Under the pieces are notes generated by a model. It did no database searches, was not told the DNA's origin, and worked only from the letters and a program-made list of their open reading frames with translations. A stretch of DNA of 35,608 nt from a virus. Below, one piece after another: positions 15,592 to 22,778 of the stretch. Both the position numbers and the translations under genes were made by a program. The stretch covers positions 1 through 35,608 of the IMG/VR virus record IMGVR_UViG_3300030090_004254. One strand, written 5' to 3'. Every line of letters begins with the position of its first letter. Positions within the stretch are counted from its first letter, which is position 1.

Positions 15592-15745
15592 AGCAACAAT
15601 GGTCGCATTAGTTAGTGAATGTATCGACCTTGCGCTTAAAAAGGTACTTGTAAGCGAAGAACTTCGTTTAGAGGTATGCATGGATGCATGCGATGAAATA
15701 CTAAGGAGAATCAATAAAAAAGGAGAGAAAAATGCAGGTAAGTAG
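15560..15745 (+). CDS. Hypothetical small helical protein
   Basis: 61 residues from ATG 15560, chosen because AAAGGAGAGAGTA lies directly before it; the longer upstream frame has no ribosome site. Content: MPYPMKRQNPKATMVALVS, then two helices with two cysteines (CIDLALKKVL, LEVCMDACDEILRRI). It overlaps the resolvase end by 32 bases and the next gene by 14. Not recognised. Confidence 0.6.
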   Translation: MPYPMKRQNPKATMVALVSECIDLALKKVLVSEELRLEVCMDACDEILRRINKKGEKNAGK

Positions 15746-16022
15746 TTGTTGCGGTGCGCAATTAAAAGAATATGAAACACCAATATGTTCATGTTGTAGC
15801 GAACATACAGATGTTGTTGAAGCAAAACGTGCTTCTATTGAAGTGATCGACCAAGAATATGATTGGCTAAAGTACTCAGAGAAAATAGTCAAGGAGCGCA
15901 TAGAAATGCATGGTAGTATCACACTCGCTATTGTTGAGATGGATGCACAGATCGCTTCGTTAAAAATAAAATTAGATGTTTTAAATGAAATGGTTGATTG
16001 GGATAAAGGAGAGGAAGAGTGA
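15732..16022 (+). CDS. Small zinc-ribbon/coiled-coil protein
   Basis: 96 residues with AAAGGAGAGAAAA before ATG. The N-terminus carries CC at 6-7 and CSCC at 19-22 (SSCCGAQL...ICSCCSEH), a four-cysteine zinc-binding arrangement typical of tiny phage zinc ribbons, followed by a long coiled coil (residues 30-90). Such proteins often bridge nucleic acid and protein partners. Its stop overlaps the GTG of the deformylase gene (GTGA). Confidence 0.65.
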   Translation: MQVSSCCGAQLKEYETPICSCCSEHTDVVEAKRASIEVIDQEYDWLKYSEKIVKERIEMHGSITLAIVEMDAQIASLKIKLDVLNEMVDWDKGEEE

Positions 16023-16468
16023 AAGGTATCGTCAAAAGCATAAAACCAGGTAGTATACTGCGCTGTGTATTAGATAGAGTAACGGCTGGTCAGCATAATA
16101 GTATCTATAATAGAATGTGGATCAAAACTATGATGAAACGCAGAAATGCGTTGGGATTTGCTGCAAATCAATTGAATATGAATCACTATGCATTTTTAGC
16201 AAAAATATCAGGTAAATGGCAATTCTTTGCAAATCCAATGATCGTTAGAGCATCGAAAGAGACCGCGAAAAGTATTGAAGGTTGTCTGTCACTGCCAAAT
16301 GTAGAGTATGAAATTGTCAGACATGAGGAAATTGAATTGGACTGGGAAGACAAGAATGGCAATGGTCAGAGTCAGATATTCAAAGGTTTAGACGCTGTTG
16401 TAATTCAGCATGAAATAGACCATTTGAATGGAATGCTGATATGTGATAAAGGAGAGAAGCATGGCTGA
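16019..16468 (+). CDS. def: Peptide deformylase
   Basis: 149 residues, GTG start behind AAAGGAGAGGAAGA. All three deformylase motifs are present: GFAANQL (46-52), EGCLSLP (87-93, metal ligand C89) and QHEIDHLNG (130-138, ligands H131 and H135, catalytic E132). The enzyme removes the formyl group from the N-terminal methionine of new proteins. It is shorter than cellular enzymes (about 165-190) and ends soon after motif III, as phage versions do. Motif I has Phe where GLGLAA is usual. It probably supports rapid processing of phage or host proteins during infection. Confidence 0.92.
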   Translation: MKGIVKSIKPGSILRCVLDRVTAGQHNSIYNRMWIKTMMKRRNALGFAANQLNMNHYAFLAKISGKWQFFANPMIVRASKETAKSIEGCLSLPNVEYEIVRHEEIELDWEDKNGNGQSQIFKGLDAVVIQHEIDHLNGMLICDKGEKHG

Positions 16469-16925
16469 TAAAAAACGATATTGGGCAACACCGCCTGATA
16501 TGATGAAAGAGTTAAATGATGAGTTTGATTTTGATTACGATCCATGCCCACATCCAAGGCCAGAAGGTTATGATGGTTTAGAAGTTGAATGGGGGAAAAG
16601 AAATTATGTAAATCCACCATTTTTGGGCGGTTATATGAAGTGGGTGCATAAAAGCATTGAAGAGCATAAAAAAAATAAACTGATCGTATTTATTATACCA
16701 ATGTACGCATGTAGAGCAGTGGCATATTTATGTGAATATGGCGCAGAAGTTAGATACGCTGGAATGCCACAATGGTTAGCTTTAGAAGATGGTGAACCAA
16801 ATCCAGGTAGAAAATGTGATCGACAACCTTGCGTCCTATTAATATTGAGACCCAACCAACCCGAATGCATCATGTGCGATGATAGTGTTTGTGAGTATTG
16901 CCTGGAGAGTCAAAATGAAGTATGA
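16461..16925 (+). CDS. dam: Phage DNA N6-adenine methyltransferase (Dam family PF05869) with C-terminal Cys cluster
   Basis: 154 residues from ATG 16461, chosen for the AAAGGAGAGAAGC before it. [24 protein letters not shown] (DPCP 27-30) and NYVNPPF (catalytic NPPF 51-54), then IVFIIP, follow the phage Dam family. It methylates adenine, probably in GATC-like sites, and could protect phage DNA. After the catalytic domain, C136, C139, C144 and C147 ([12 protein letters not shown]) form a compact C-x2-C-x4-C-x2-C group that may bind zinc, which is not part of the usual family end. It overlaps both neighbours. Confidence 0.85.
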   Translation: MADKKRYWATPPDMMKELNDEFDFDYDPCPHPRPEGYDGLEVEWGKRNYVNPPFLGGYMKWVHKSIEEHKKNKLIVFIIPMYACRAVAYLCEYGAEVRYAGMPQWLALEDGEPNPGRKCDRQPCVLLILRPNQPECIMCDDSVCEYCLESQNEV

Positions 16926-17343
16926 TGAATTTAATAAATTTAGAGATATTTTCTTTAAAACCGCATCGCTTATAAGCGATAACAAATCAATAGAATACAC
17001 TATCAGTAATGAGGATAAGTTCTATAATTTCAAGCACGTTGCGGAACGGCTTGGAATTACCGCAAAGCAGGCACTGATGGTCTATGTATTGAAACACGTT
17101 GATGCAATATGTAACGATGCGAAAACTGGCAAGACCTATAGTGATGAGACCACATATCAAAGATGTCTTGATGTGGCGAACTATATGGTATTATATGCCG
17201 CAATGGATCAAGAGGAAAAACCACATGCAAATAATACTGAACCACCTGGAAGCGCAGATAGCAGTGCAGACAGGAACAGCGAGGATGCTACAGAATCAAA
17301 AAAATGGAGTGACCTCTCTAGGACCGCGGAAACTAGAACCTGA
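16915..17343 (+). CDS. DUF1599/nucleotide-modification-associated-like protein
   Basis: 142 residues from ATG 16915, preceded by GGAGAG. The pattern [45 protein letters not shown] (K60-H61) and [14 protein letters not shown] (R83, D86, N89-Y90) matches my memory of the DUF1599/Nmad1 group, which is associated with nucleotide modification. The C-terminal 45 residues are polar and disordered and overlap the next gene in another frame. The neighbours Dam, two nucleases and a PP-loop ATPase make a role in nucleotide or DNA modification plausible. Identity moderately sure; activity unknown. Confidence 0.6.
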   Translation: MKYDEFNKFRDIFFKTASLISDNKSIEYTISNEDKFYNFKHVAERLGITAKQALMVYVLKHVDAICNDAKTGKTYSDETTYQRCLDVANYMVLYAAMDQEEKPHANNTEPPGSADSSADRNSEDATESKKWSDLSRTAETRT

Positions 17344-17692
17344 CATAAATGGAGCAGGTGGTGAGATCGCAGTTTGTAAATACTTCAATAGATATCCCGA
17401 TCTCAGCATTGGCCCACGCTACAGCGGATACGACCTTAAGGCAAAAGGTAAAAAGGTGGATGTCAAAACCACCTCATTTGACCCTGCATACTTACAAGCA
17501 AAGAGAAAGAAAACTACAAAAGACTGCGATATATTCATTTTGGTGCATGTATCGTTTCCGACCTTTACTATTCTTGGCGGAGCAACATCAACGCAATTAT
17601 TACAAGATGTTAATTTGCAGGACATGGGTTATGGTACGAAGTATACGATGGAACAAAGCCAACTTAGTTCTATGGCGGATCTGTTTGCATAG
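17225..17692 (+). CDS. PD-(D/E)XK nuclease-fold protein
   Basis: 155 residues from ATG 17225, with AGAGGA upstream; the first 118 bases overlap the previous gene in another frame. The nuclease core is visible as GAGGEIAVCKYF (E47), SGYDLKAKG (D70) and KVDVKTTS (D79-V80-K81), followed by DIFILVHV and a helical end. The order fits restriction-like nucleases acting on DNA of unknown specificity. It is followed directly by a second, unrelated-looking PD-(D/E)XK gene. The family call rests on the catalytic pattern only. Confidence 0.7.
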   Translation: MQIILNHLEAQIAVQTGTARMLQNQKNGVTSLGPRKLEPDINGAGGEIAVCKYFNRYPDLSIGPRYSGYDLKAKGKKVDVKTTSFDPAYLQAKRKKTTKDCDIFILVHVSFPTFTILGGATSTQLLQDVNLQDMGYGTKYTMEQSQLSSMADLFA

Positions 17693-18071
17693 CTTGAACA
17701 AAGGCGCATTGGGTGAACTTGCGGTGCAAAAAGATTTGATACGGCAAGGATATAATGTATATGTACCTATTGTGGATATTGACCAGGTAGATCTAGTGGT
17801 GGAATTAAATAGTGGCGCGATGAAGCGGGTGCAGGTCAAAACAGTGATGCAATTAAAAAGAGGTACTGCGATCGAGGTCAATCTAACCAAATATAAGAAT
17901 AGGAATCGAATTGATGTGGTAGCAGTATACTATTTGCCAAAAGATATAATTGCATATTATCCATACGATAATTCGCATGCATTGAGTTTGGCGATCACAA
18001 CTGGCAAGAACAATCAAACAAAAGGCAGGAAGTGGTTCTATTCATATGAACGGTTTCCAGAGTTTAGTTAA
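17685..18071 (+). CDS. PD-(D/E)XK endonuclease-like protein
   Basis: 128 residues if started at TTG 17685 (GCGGA five bases before); TTG 17694 and ATG 17631 are alternatives. Motifs: KGALGELAVQKDLIRQGYNV (E11), DIDQVDLVVE (D36) and KRVQVKTV (Q50-V51-K52), the layout of the PDDEXK group in many mobile elements. KYKNRNRIDVVAVYYLPKDIIAYYPY follows as usual. The stop overlaps the next ATG (TAATG). It could act in DNA processing or host DNA breakdown. The start is the weakest point. Confidence 0.7.
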   Translation: MHSLNKGALGELAVQKDLIRQGYNVYVPIVDIDQVDLVVELNSGAMKRVQVKTVMQLKRGTAIEVNLTKYKNRNRIDVVAVYYLPKDIIAYYPYDNSHALSLAITTGKNNQTKGRKWFYSYERFPEFS

Positions 18072-18850
18072 TGTTAAAAGTAATTAGTTTAGGAATGGGT
18101 GTACAATCAACAGCAATGTACATGATGAGCAGTAAGAATATTATAGAGCGCGCAGATCACGCAGTGTTCAGTGACCCTGGAGCAGAGTCACCACGTACCT
18201 ATGAGATAATGGAATATCTTTTGGATTGGGCAGAGTTGAATGATGGTATACCTATACATGTGACCAAGAAAAAAAATCTGTATCAAGATATATTGAATCA
18301 AAAGAATAGCACTGGACATCGTTTTGCATCTATACCCGCTTTTACAGAGAATGGTGGAATGATACGTAGGCAATGTACACATGAATATAAGATACAACCA
18401 GTGATCAAACAGATAAGAGAATTACATGGTCTAAAACCACATAAACATATGCCATTAACACAGGTGTGGCTTGGTATATCAATGGATGAGATACAACGAA
18501 TGAAAGAAAGTGTATTGCCAAGAATTGAGTATTATTATCCACTGATCGAACAACGAATGACTCGTGGTGATTGTATGCGTATTTTTGACCGCTTCCAGTT
18601 TCCTACACCGCCTAAATCCAGTTGTGTCTTCTGTCCATACCATAGCGATAAGAACTGGAAAGACCTGAAAGATAATGATCCAGAATCATTTCAAAAGGCC
18701 ATAGAGGTAGATGAAGCCATACGCGATATGTCGCAGCGCGGATTAGATGAGCCGATATTCATACATCGCTCTTGTAAACCATTGAAGGATGTTGAGTTTG
18801 TGGACCAACAAGAATTGTTCATGTGCGAAGAAGGATTCTGCGGACTATGA
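18071..18850 (+). CDS. PP-loop ATPase of the PAPS reductase-like superfamily
   Basis: 259 residues. The N-terminal ISLGMGVQSTAM (residues 5-16) is a PP-loop of the adenine nucleotide alpha-hydrolase fold, followed by ADHAVFSDPGAESPRTYE. RRQCTHEYKI (C102), SCVFCPYH (C185, C188) and a Cys-containing C-terminus (C252, C257) could hold a metal or iron-sulfur cluster. Phages often carry this family, usually named phosphoadenosine phosphosulfate reductase, but sulfate reduction is not implied; relatives activate nucleic-acid bases with ATP (DndC, thiouridylases). Next to Dam and nucleases, DNA or RNA modification is my inference. Confidence 0.75.
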   Translation: MLKVISLGMGVQSTAMYMMSSKNIIERADHAVFSDPGAESPRTYEIMEYLLDWAELNDGIPIHVTKKKNLYQDILNQKNSTGHRFASIPAFTENGGMIRRQCTHEYKIQPVIKQIRELHGLKPHKHMPLTQVWLGISMDEIQRMKESVLPRIEYYYPLIEQRMTRGDCMRIFDRFQFPTPPKSSCVFCPYHSDKNWKDLKDNDPESFQKAIEVDEAIRDMSQRGLDEPIFIHRSCKPLKDVEFVDQQELFMCEEGFCGL

Positions 18851-19062
18851 GACATTACGCAGGTGGTATCATATATGATAATGACCATGGTGAGATGGAA
18901 GACACCTATATTCAAAGACCGACCTGGAGCGACCTGATATGTGACCTGAGTGAACTGATGCAAAGGCGCAGGAGCGCAGAGGTCTTGTTTGGTGTGTATG
19001 TCGATGATAATGAGAAAGAGAAAGATATGACCGAGGAACTCAAAAGGAGCATTCATGGCTAA
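18847..19062 (+). CDS. Hypothetical acidic protein
   Basis: 71 residues from ATG 18847, which overlaps the previous TGA (ATGA). MRHYAGGIIYDNDHGEMED, then TWSDLICDLSELMQRRRSAEVLFGVYVDDNEKE. Strongly charged, predicted alpha/beta, no known motif. Coupling to the PP-loop gene suggests they act together, but there is no direct proof. Confidence 0.6.
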   Translation: MRHYAGGIIYDNDHGEMEDTYIQRPTWSDLICDLSELMQRRRSAEVLFGVYVDDNEKEKDMTEELKRSIHG

Positions 19063-19309
19063 TTACACAGTGTTTGGCGGAAGGAAACAACATATTATTC
19101 GTAAACATAATGAGCGAAAGAATCTAGATGCGGAACTTGCAGATCGCTGCATTTTTTATTGTGATATTTGTATGCGTTGTTGGGAGAAGACAAAAGCGCG
19201 GTGGAATAGGAAAATTGAATATTATGAGAATTTTGTTACCTACGGTAAGCAAAGAAAGATATGTAAAGAATGCGCATCCGACAAAAGTGCGAGCAATAAA
19301 AATGGATAG
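19055..19309 (+). CDS. Zinc-finger protein, first of a tandem pair
   Basis: 84 basic residues with AAAAGGAGCATTC before ATG. Cysteine motif CDICMRCW (residues 36-43) and CKEC about 30 residues later, separated by a basic helix and YYENFVTYGKQRKIC. The next gene repeats this plan. The type resembles small phage zinc fingers with HNH-like or RNA-binding partners. No catalytic His-Asn-His triad was seen. The stop overlaps the following start by 8 bases. Confidence 0.65.
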   Translation: MANYTVFGGRKQHIIRKHNERKNLDAELADRCIFYCDICMRCWEKTKARWNRKIEYYENFVTYGKQRKICKECASDKSASNKNG

Positions 19310-19622
19310 ACATTTGAATCTGTTGGCCTGGTGGACGCTACCATGTCGGGTGTCAAATAAAAAGCAAAGAGTAATACATATTGACTACGAGCCAAATGAT
19401 TTTAATGGTGGCCCTGATTATGATGCAAAAAAAGCAGATAAAGAGATAAAATTTTGTACACATTGTAAAAAATGCTGGCAGATTGATAAAGAAACATCTC
19501 GTGAAAGTCATAACCGAGCAAAAAAAAAGATCATATATAATTATTACGAGAATTTTCCTAGTATTGGCAAAGCAAAAAAAATCTGTATACAATGTAAAGC
19601 ATTATTAAACAAAAGGAGATAA
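19302..19622 (+). CDS. Zinc-finger protein, second of a tandem pair
   Basis: 106 residues from ATG 19302; the frame is open further upstream but earlier starts lie inside the neighbour. CTHCKKCW and, after a longer linker, YYENFPSIGKAKKICIQC correspond to CDICMRCW and YYENFVTYGKQRKICKEC in the gene before it. The two are therefore likely duplicates. The N-terminal 45 residues differ. Function unknown; nucleic-acid binding is a reasonable guess from the basic character. Confidence 0.6.
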   Translation: MDRHLNLLAWWTLPCRVSNKKQRVIHIDYEPNDFNGGPDYDAKKADKEIKFCTHCKKCWQIDKETSRESHNRAKKKIIYNYYENFPSIGKAKKICIQCKALLNKRR

Positions 19623-19623
19623 T

Positions 19624-19794
19624 ATGAGATATTGGTTAGAGTCATTACAAGAGAATGCATTTGATGTGTTCATTGTGACCATAGTCATTGTATCTATCAT
19701 TGCATACCATTATTTACAACGATGGTATCTAGCAAAGAAGATAAAAGAGATAGAAGAAGTGTTAATGAAAATATATGATGAGGTGATATCATGA
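19624..19794 (+). CDS. 56-residue one-helix membrane protein
   Basis: ATG 19624 follows AAAGGAGATAAT. A hydrophobic helix at residues 16-28 (FIVTIVIVSIIAY) is flanked by an acidic amphipathic N-terminus and a basic C-terminal coiled stretch (WYLAKKIKEIEEVLMKI). The stop overlaps the next ATG (ATGA). It sits inside the replication genes, unusual for a membrane protein, and may tether replication to the membrane or block superinfection; both are inferences. Confidence 0.6.
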   Translation: MRYWLESLQENAFDVFIVTIVIVSIIAYHYLQRWYLAKKIKEIEEVLMKIYDEVIS

Positions 19795-19922
19795 TCATGT
19801 TCGATATAGCAGAATGGGTAGCAAATGTATTAGTGTTAGGATTAGGAATGTTCTTTTGGGCATTGACCATTGCAGTGACATTCCTGATCATATTTGAATT
19901 AAAGGAGAAAATAGATGAGTAA
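19791..19922 (+). CDS. 43-residue membrane peptide
   Basis: ATG 19791, coupled by ATGA to the gene before and overlapping the next gene by 8 bases. Almost entirely hydrophobic between residues 10 and 36 (VANVLVLGLGMFFWALTIA and on), with a charged end (ELKEKIDE). The end codons AAA GGA GAA AAA carry the ribosome site for the next gene. It is the second membrane mini-protein of a pair. Confidence 0.6.
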   Translation: MIMFDIAEWVANVLVLGLGMFFWALTIAVTFLIIFELKEKIDE

Positions 19923-20571
19923 AACCAAGCTACATGGACAAAACTATGTACTAAAGGATGGCAAACGCGCAGCAAGTGTGACCACCATTATCAACAATCA
20001 GTTGGGATGGAACAAGAACACACTGATCGCATGGGCAAAGCGTATCACCGCGCAGGGTGAGGATGCAGATGCGGTCATGCGAGAAGCAGGTGACGTGGGT
20101 ACATTGACACATTTATTGATACAAGGTTATCTTCAAGGATTTGACGTAGATACGCGGGATTTTACGCCTAACCAGGAAGAGCAGGCATTAAAAGCATTCT
20201 TTGGTTTTAAGAACTGGTATGATAAAGCAAAGTTCAAAGCACTCGCCAGTGAATTCGCCTTGGTCAATGAGGAATTACGCGTAGGTGGTACGGTAGATTG
20301 TATCGGAAAGATAGATGGTGATCTGGTACTAGTGGATTGGAAGACCTCTAAAGGTGGACCATACCCTGAAATGATGGTTCAGTTAGGTGCATACACCATG
20401 ATGTACGAAGCCGCGCAACCAAGAGCAGATGTAAAATATGGCATCATAATGCGCTTTGGCAAAGAGGATGGCAAGTTCCATAAACATGTGATCGATAGAG
20501 AAAAACTCGATGCAGGTGCGCAGGTGTTCAGGCATTGCTGTGCGTTGTATGACCTACGTAGGAAGTTTTGA
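19915..20571 (+). CDS. RecB/Cas4-like PD-(D/E)XK exonuclease
   Basis: 218 residues, AAAGGAGAAAATAG before ATG. Order of motifs: GTLTHLLIQGYL (H66), SEFALVNEELRVGGTVDCI (D128), DLVLVDWKTSK (D141, K143) and MMVQLGAYTMMY (Q156, Y160), the signature of the Cas4/RecB nuclease group. It would resect DNA ends for recombination with the SSB. The stop overlaps the TTG start of the primase-helicase (TTGA), tying the two together. Confidence 0.85.
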   Translation: MSKTKLHGQNYVLKDGKRAASVTTIINNQLGWNKNTLIAWAKRITAQGEDADAVMREAGDVGTLTHLLIQGYLQGFDVDTRDFTPNQEEQALKAFFGFKNWYDKAKFKALASEFALVNEELRVGGTVDCIGKIDGDLVLVDWKTSKGGPYPEMMVQLGAYTMMYEAAQPRADVKYGIIMRFGKEDGKFHKHVIDREKLDAGAQVFRHCCALYDLRRKF

Positions 20572-22418
20572 GCAGTGCAGCAGATGTCTTCTCACGAATA
20601 ACTCATAATGGTAAGCGTGCTTGGTGTCCTAAGTGTGACGATGGTACATCACGCAAGCAAGGCACGGTGCAGATCAATGGTGAGTATGCCTATTGTCATA
20701 AATGTAATGCACATTGGGATTTTTCAGAAAAGACAGTAAAAACCCCGCGGGTAGAATATAAACTGACCAATACCAAGGTCAAAGTGGAGTCAAAAGAGGT
20801 AAAGAAAAGTGGTTATGCTGCTGCGCGGGCAACGTTTGTTGCGCATTGGAAAAAAGCGGTCGATGAGTTAGAGTTGCCGTGGAATGAGAAGTGCCTGGAC
20901 ATGCCTGTGGGTGTTAGGCGTGATGAAAAGAAAAATGCGCAGTTGGTGTTCCAGATCAATGACGATCATGTAAAATTTCATAAAGGTCCGCAGTTCGGTG
21001 ACGCAGGTTGCAAGTCGTTCGAGACTCCGCATCTATCTCTCTCCAGCCTTGTGATCTGTGAAGGTGAAAAGGACGTGGTCACCGCATACTGCAATGGCGC
21101 ATCCGCTCTGACATTTACGTCAGGTGCGGGTGCGCTGCCTGCGGAAATAACCTTGGACGATAGATATAATAAGGTATACATAGTGTACGATAACGATGAA
21201 AAAGGCGAGGAAGGTGCGAAAAAACTCGCGAAAAGGCTATTTGGTGCGCAGGTGGAGTTGTATATCATGCAGTGGAACCAAAAACCTTCCAGCTACGATA
21301 TAACAGACTGGTTCAATGATGGAAATACCATGGAAGAACTGCTTGCATGTTGTGTGCGGTTCGGTGATAAACCAGAGGACCTTGGCGGGATGCGTAGCTT
21401 TAGTCCTGCGCAGTTCACTAGTACTTTTGTGCATATGCCTGAACCGATCATTGACGACCTGTTCTTTAAAAAAGATATACTTGGCATTGCAGGTGGTACG
21501 AATGTGGGTAAATCGGTGATCAGTCTGCAACTTGCGACCTGTTTGAGTATGGGAGTGCCGTTCCTGAATTTTCGCGTACCAAAGGCCAGGAAGGTAATGC
21601 ATGTGCAGTTTGAGTTAAAGGACGAGAGTTTCACACAACTTTTAGAGCGGACCGCAGGGCGTGTGTTAAACGATTATCCAGTGGAAGCGGGCAGGTTTGA
21701 AAAGAATTTTAGAATATTGTCCGATGGGCAGCGGGATGTGTTCGCGGATAAGTGGGAAGCGATCGATAATAATCTCACCTTTGATCCATGCGAAGTGTTG
21801 GTGGTGGATAATCTGTATACGAGTACCGATAAGAATGTGAGCAAGAACGATGATGTGATGGACCTATTGCGTACCATGGTGAATCTGAAGAACAAACATA
21901 AAGTTGCGATCGTGATGGTGTCGCATCATAAAAAGATGGGTGAAGCGAGTCCATTGGACGTAAGTCATATGCTAGGTGGTAGCGCATATACGAATCATTT
22001 GGATGGTATCGTACAGCTTGCAAGTAGTAGCCGTATGCCTGGTCTAAAGGTAATGAAGATCACGAAGGTGCGCAGTCAGAATGATCTTCATGGCGTGCCA
22101 GTTGGTATCAAACTGCACAATGTGAATGGTGGCCATCTGTATTTTGAATATTTGAAGCCACTGCCAAAAAATGAGATGTTCTGGTACACGGACCCAAAGG
22201 AGTCACTAGAAGAAAAAGTGCTTCAGGCAATACTGACAGATGGGCATAACTTTAGTCGTGACGCATTTGTTGCTGCGCTGGATTCCGTGGTGGGTGTTAG
22301 TAGTAATGCCGCGGTGTCGAATTGGATGAATCGTATGATAAATCAGGGTCTTATGCGTAAGATATCGCATGGGATTTATAGGAAAATGGAGACAGAACTT
22401 GACATTATTGATGATTAG
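20568..22418 (+). CDS. Primase-helicase (zinc-binding, Toprim and RecA-like ATPase domains)
   Basis: 616 residues, TTG start overlapping the exonuclease stop. Zinc-binding primase domain at 20-46 (CPKC...CHKC). Toprim at 162-210 (CEGEKD 164-169, YDND 207-210). RecA-like ATPase from 300: Walker A GGTNVGKS (309-316), Walker B LVVDN (411-415), VSHHKK (451-456) and SHMLGGSAYTNHLDGIVQL. A winged-helix-like end at 545-605. It should prime and unwind DNA at the fork. No DNA polymerase gene was found, so the host enzyme probably copies the phage. Confidence 0.88.
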   Translation: MSSAADVFSRITHNGKRAWCPKCDDGTSRKQGTVQINGEYAYCHKCNAHWDFSEKTVKTPRVEYKLTNTKVKVESKEVKKSGYAAARATFVAHWKKAVDELELPWNEKCLDMPVGVRRDEKKNAQLVFQINDDHVKFHKGPQFGDAGCKSFETPHLSLSSLVICEGEKDVVTAYCNGASALTFTSGAGALPAEITLDDRYNKVYIVYDNDEKGEEGAKKLAKRLFGAQVELYIMQWNQKPSSYDITDWFNDGNTMEELLACCVRFGDKPEDLGGMRSFSPAQFTSTFVHMPEPIIDDLFFKKDILGIAGGTNVGKSVISLQLATCLSMGVPFLNFRVPKARKVMHVQFELKDESFTQLLERTAGRVLNDYPVEAGRFEKNFRILSDGQRDVFADKWEAIDNNLTFDPCEVLVVDNLYTSTDKNVSKNDDVMDLLRTMVNLKNKHKVAIVMVSHHKKMGEASPLDVSHMLGGSAYTNHLDGIVQLASSSRMPGLKVMKITKVRSQNDLHGVPVGIKLHNVNGGHLYFEYLKPLPKNEMFWYTDPKESLEEKVLQAILTDGHNFSRDAFVAALDSVVGVSSNAAVSNWMNRMINQGLMRKISHGIYRKMETELDIIDD

Positions 22419-22434
22419 CGCGTGCAAAGAAAAC

Positions 22435-22552
22435 GAAGAATATGAAGAATATGAAGAATTTCAAATTCTTGTCAACGCTAAAAAAAAGAATTTGAGAAAA
22501 AATATTTATAGAGGAGAGAGAGAGAGATATTCTTCAAATTCTTCAAATTCTT
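22435..22552. repeat. Inverted set of 9-bp iteron-like repeats, origin candidate
   Basis: Three tandem 9-mers (GAAGAATAT, GAAGAATAT, GAAGAATTT) occupy 22435-22461. Three in the opposite orientation (ATATTCTTC, AAATTCTTC, AAATTCTT) occupy 22527-22552. The two sets can pair over about 26 bases with three mismatches. Between them are the TGTCAACGCT motif (22470-22479), a further half copy (AAAGAATTTGA) and a purine tract (22511-22527). It lies directly after the primase-helicase gene. Iterons plus AT richness suggest a replication origin or an operator; a small reading frame through it is repeat-driven. Confidence 0.5.
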
Positions 22553-22568
22553 TATCTCAGCACCTCTA

Positions 22569-22778
22569 GTGATTTTCGCTGAAAAATGCCCACTTTCCAA
22601 AAAAGATGATAAGTCTTGCGAATTCGTGCAGATCGCTAGTGATGGTGAGCGTTGTGCGCTGGTGTTTGAGTGGCATGAAGACATGCGAGTTTGCAATTTA
22701 GATCGGTGTTGGTTGCGCATGCTATCGCGTGACAAATTGGCGTGGCGGAACCGAATGCTAAAAACCCTGAAAGAGTAA
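22569..22778 (+). CDS. Hypothetical Cys-rich small protein
   Basis: 69 residues from GTG 22569; no ribosome site is visible and the start is uncertain. It has five cysteines (C7, C17, C29, C42, C47) and many charges (KCPLSKKDDKSCEFVQIASDGERCALVFEWHEDMR, given only to show residues 6-40 in two halves). The amino-acid mix looks coding rather than random. It is the last rightward frame before the long noncoding stretch. Zinc binding is possible. Confidence 0.45.
   Translation: MIFAEKCPLSKKDDKSCEFVQIASDGERCALVFEWHEDMRVCNLDRCWLRMLSRDKLAWRNRMLKTLKE

Noticed and set aside
22411-22569. 52-codon rightward frame starting in an ATGA-like overlap with the helicase stop
   Set aside because: Its protein is driven by the DNA repeats (EEYEEYEEF, SSNSSNS) and no family pattern is visible. 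I treat the stretch as a noncoding repeat, though translation is not excluded.
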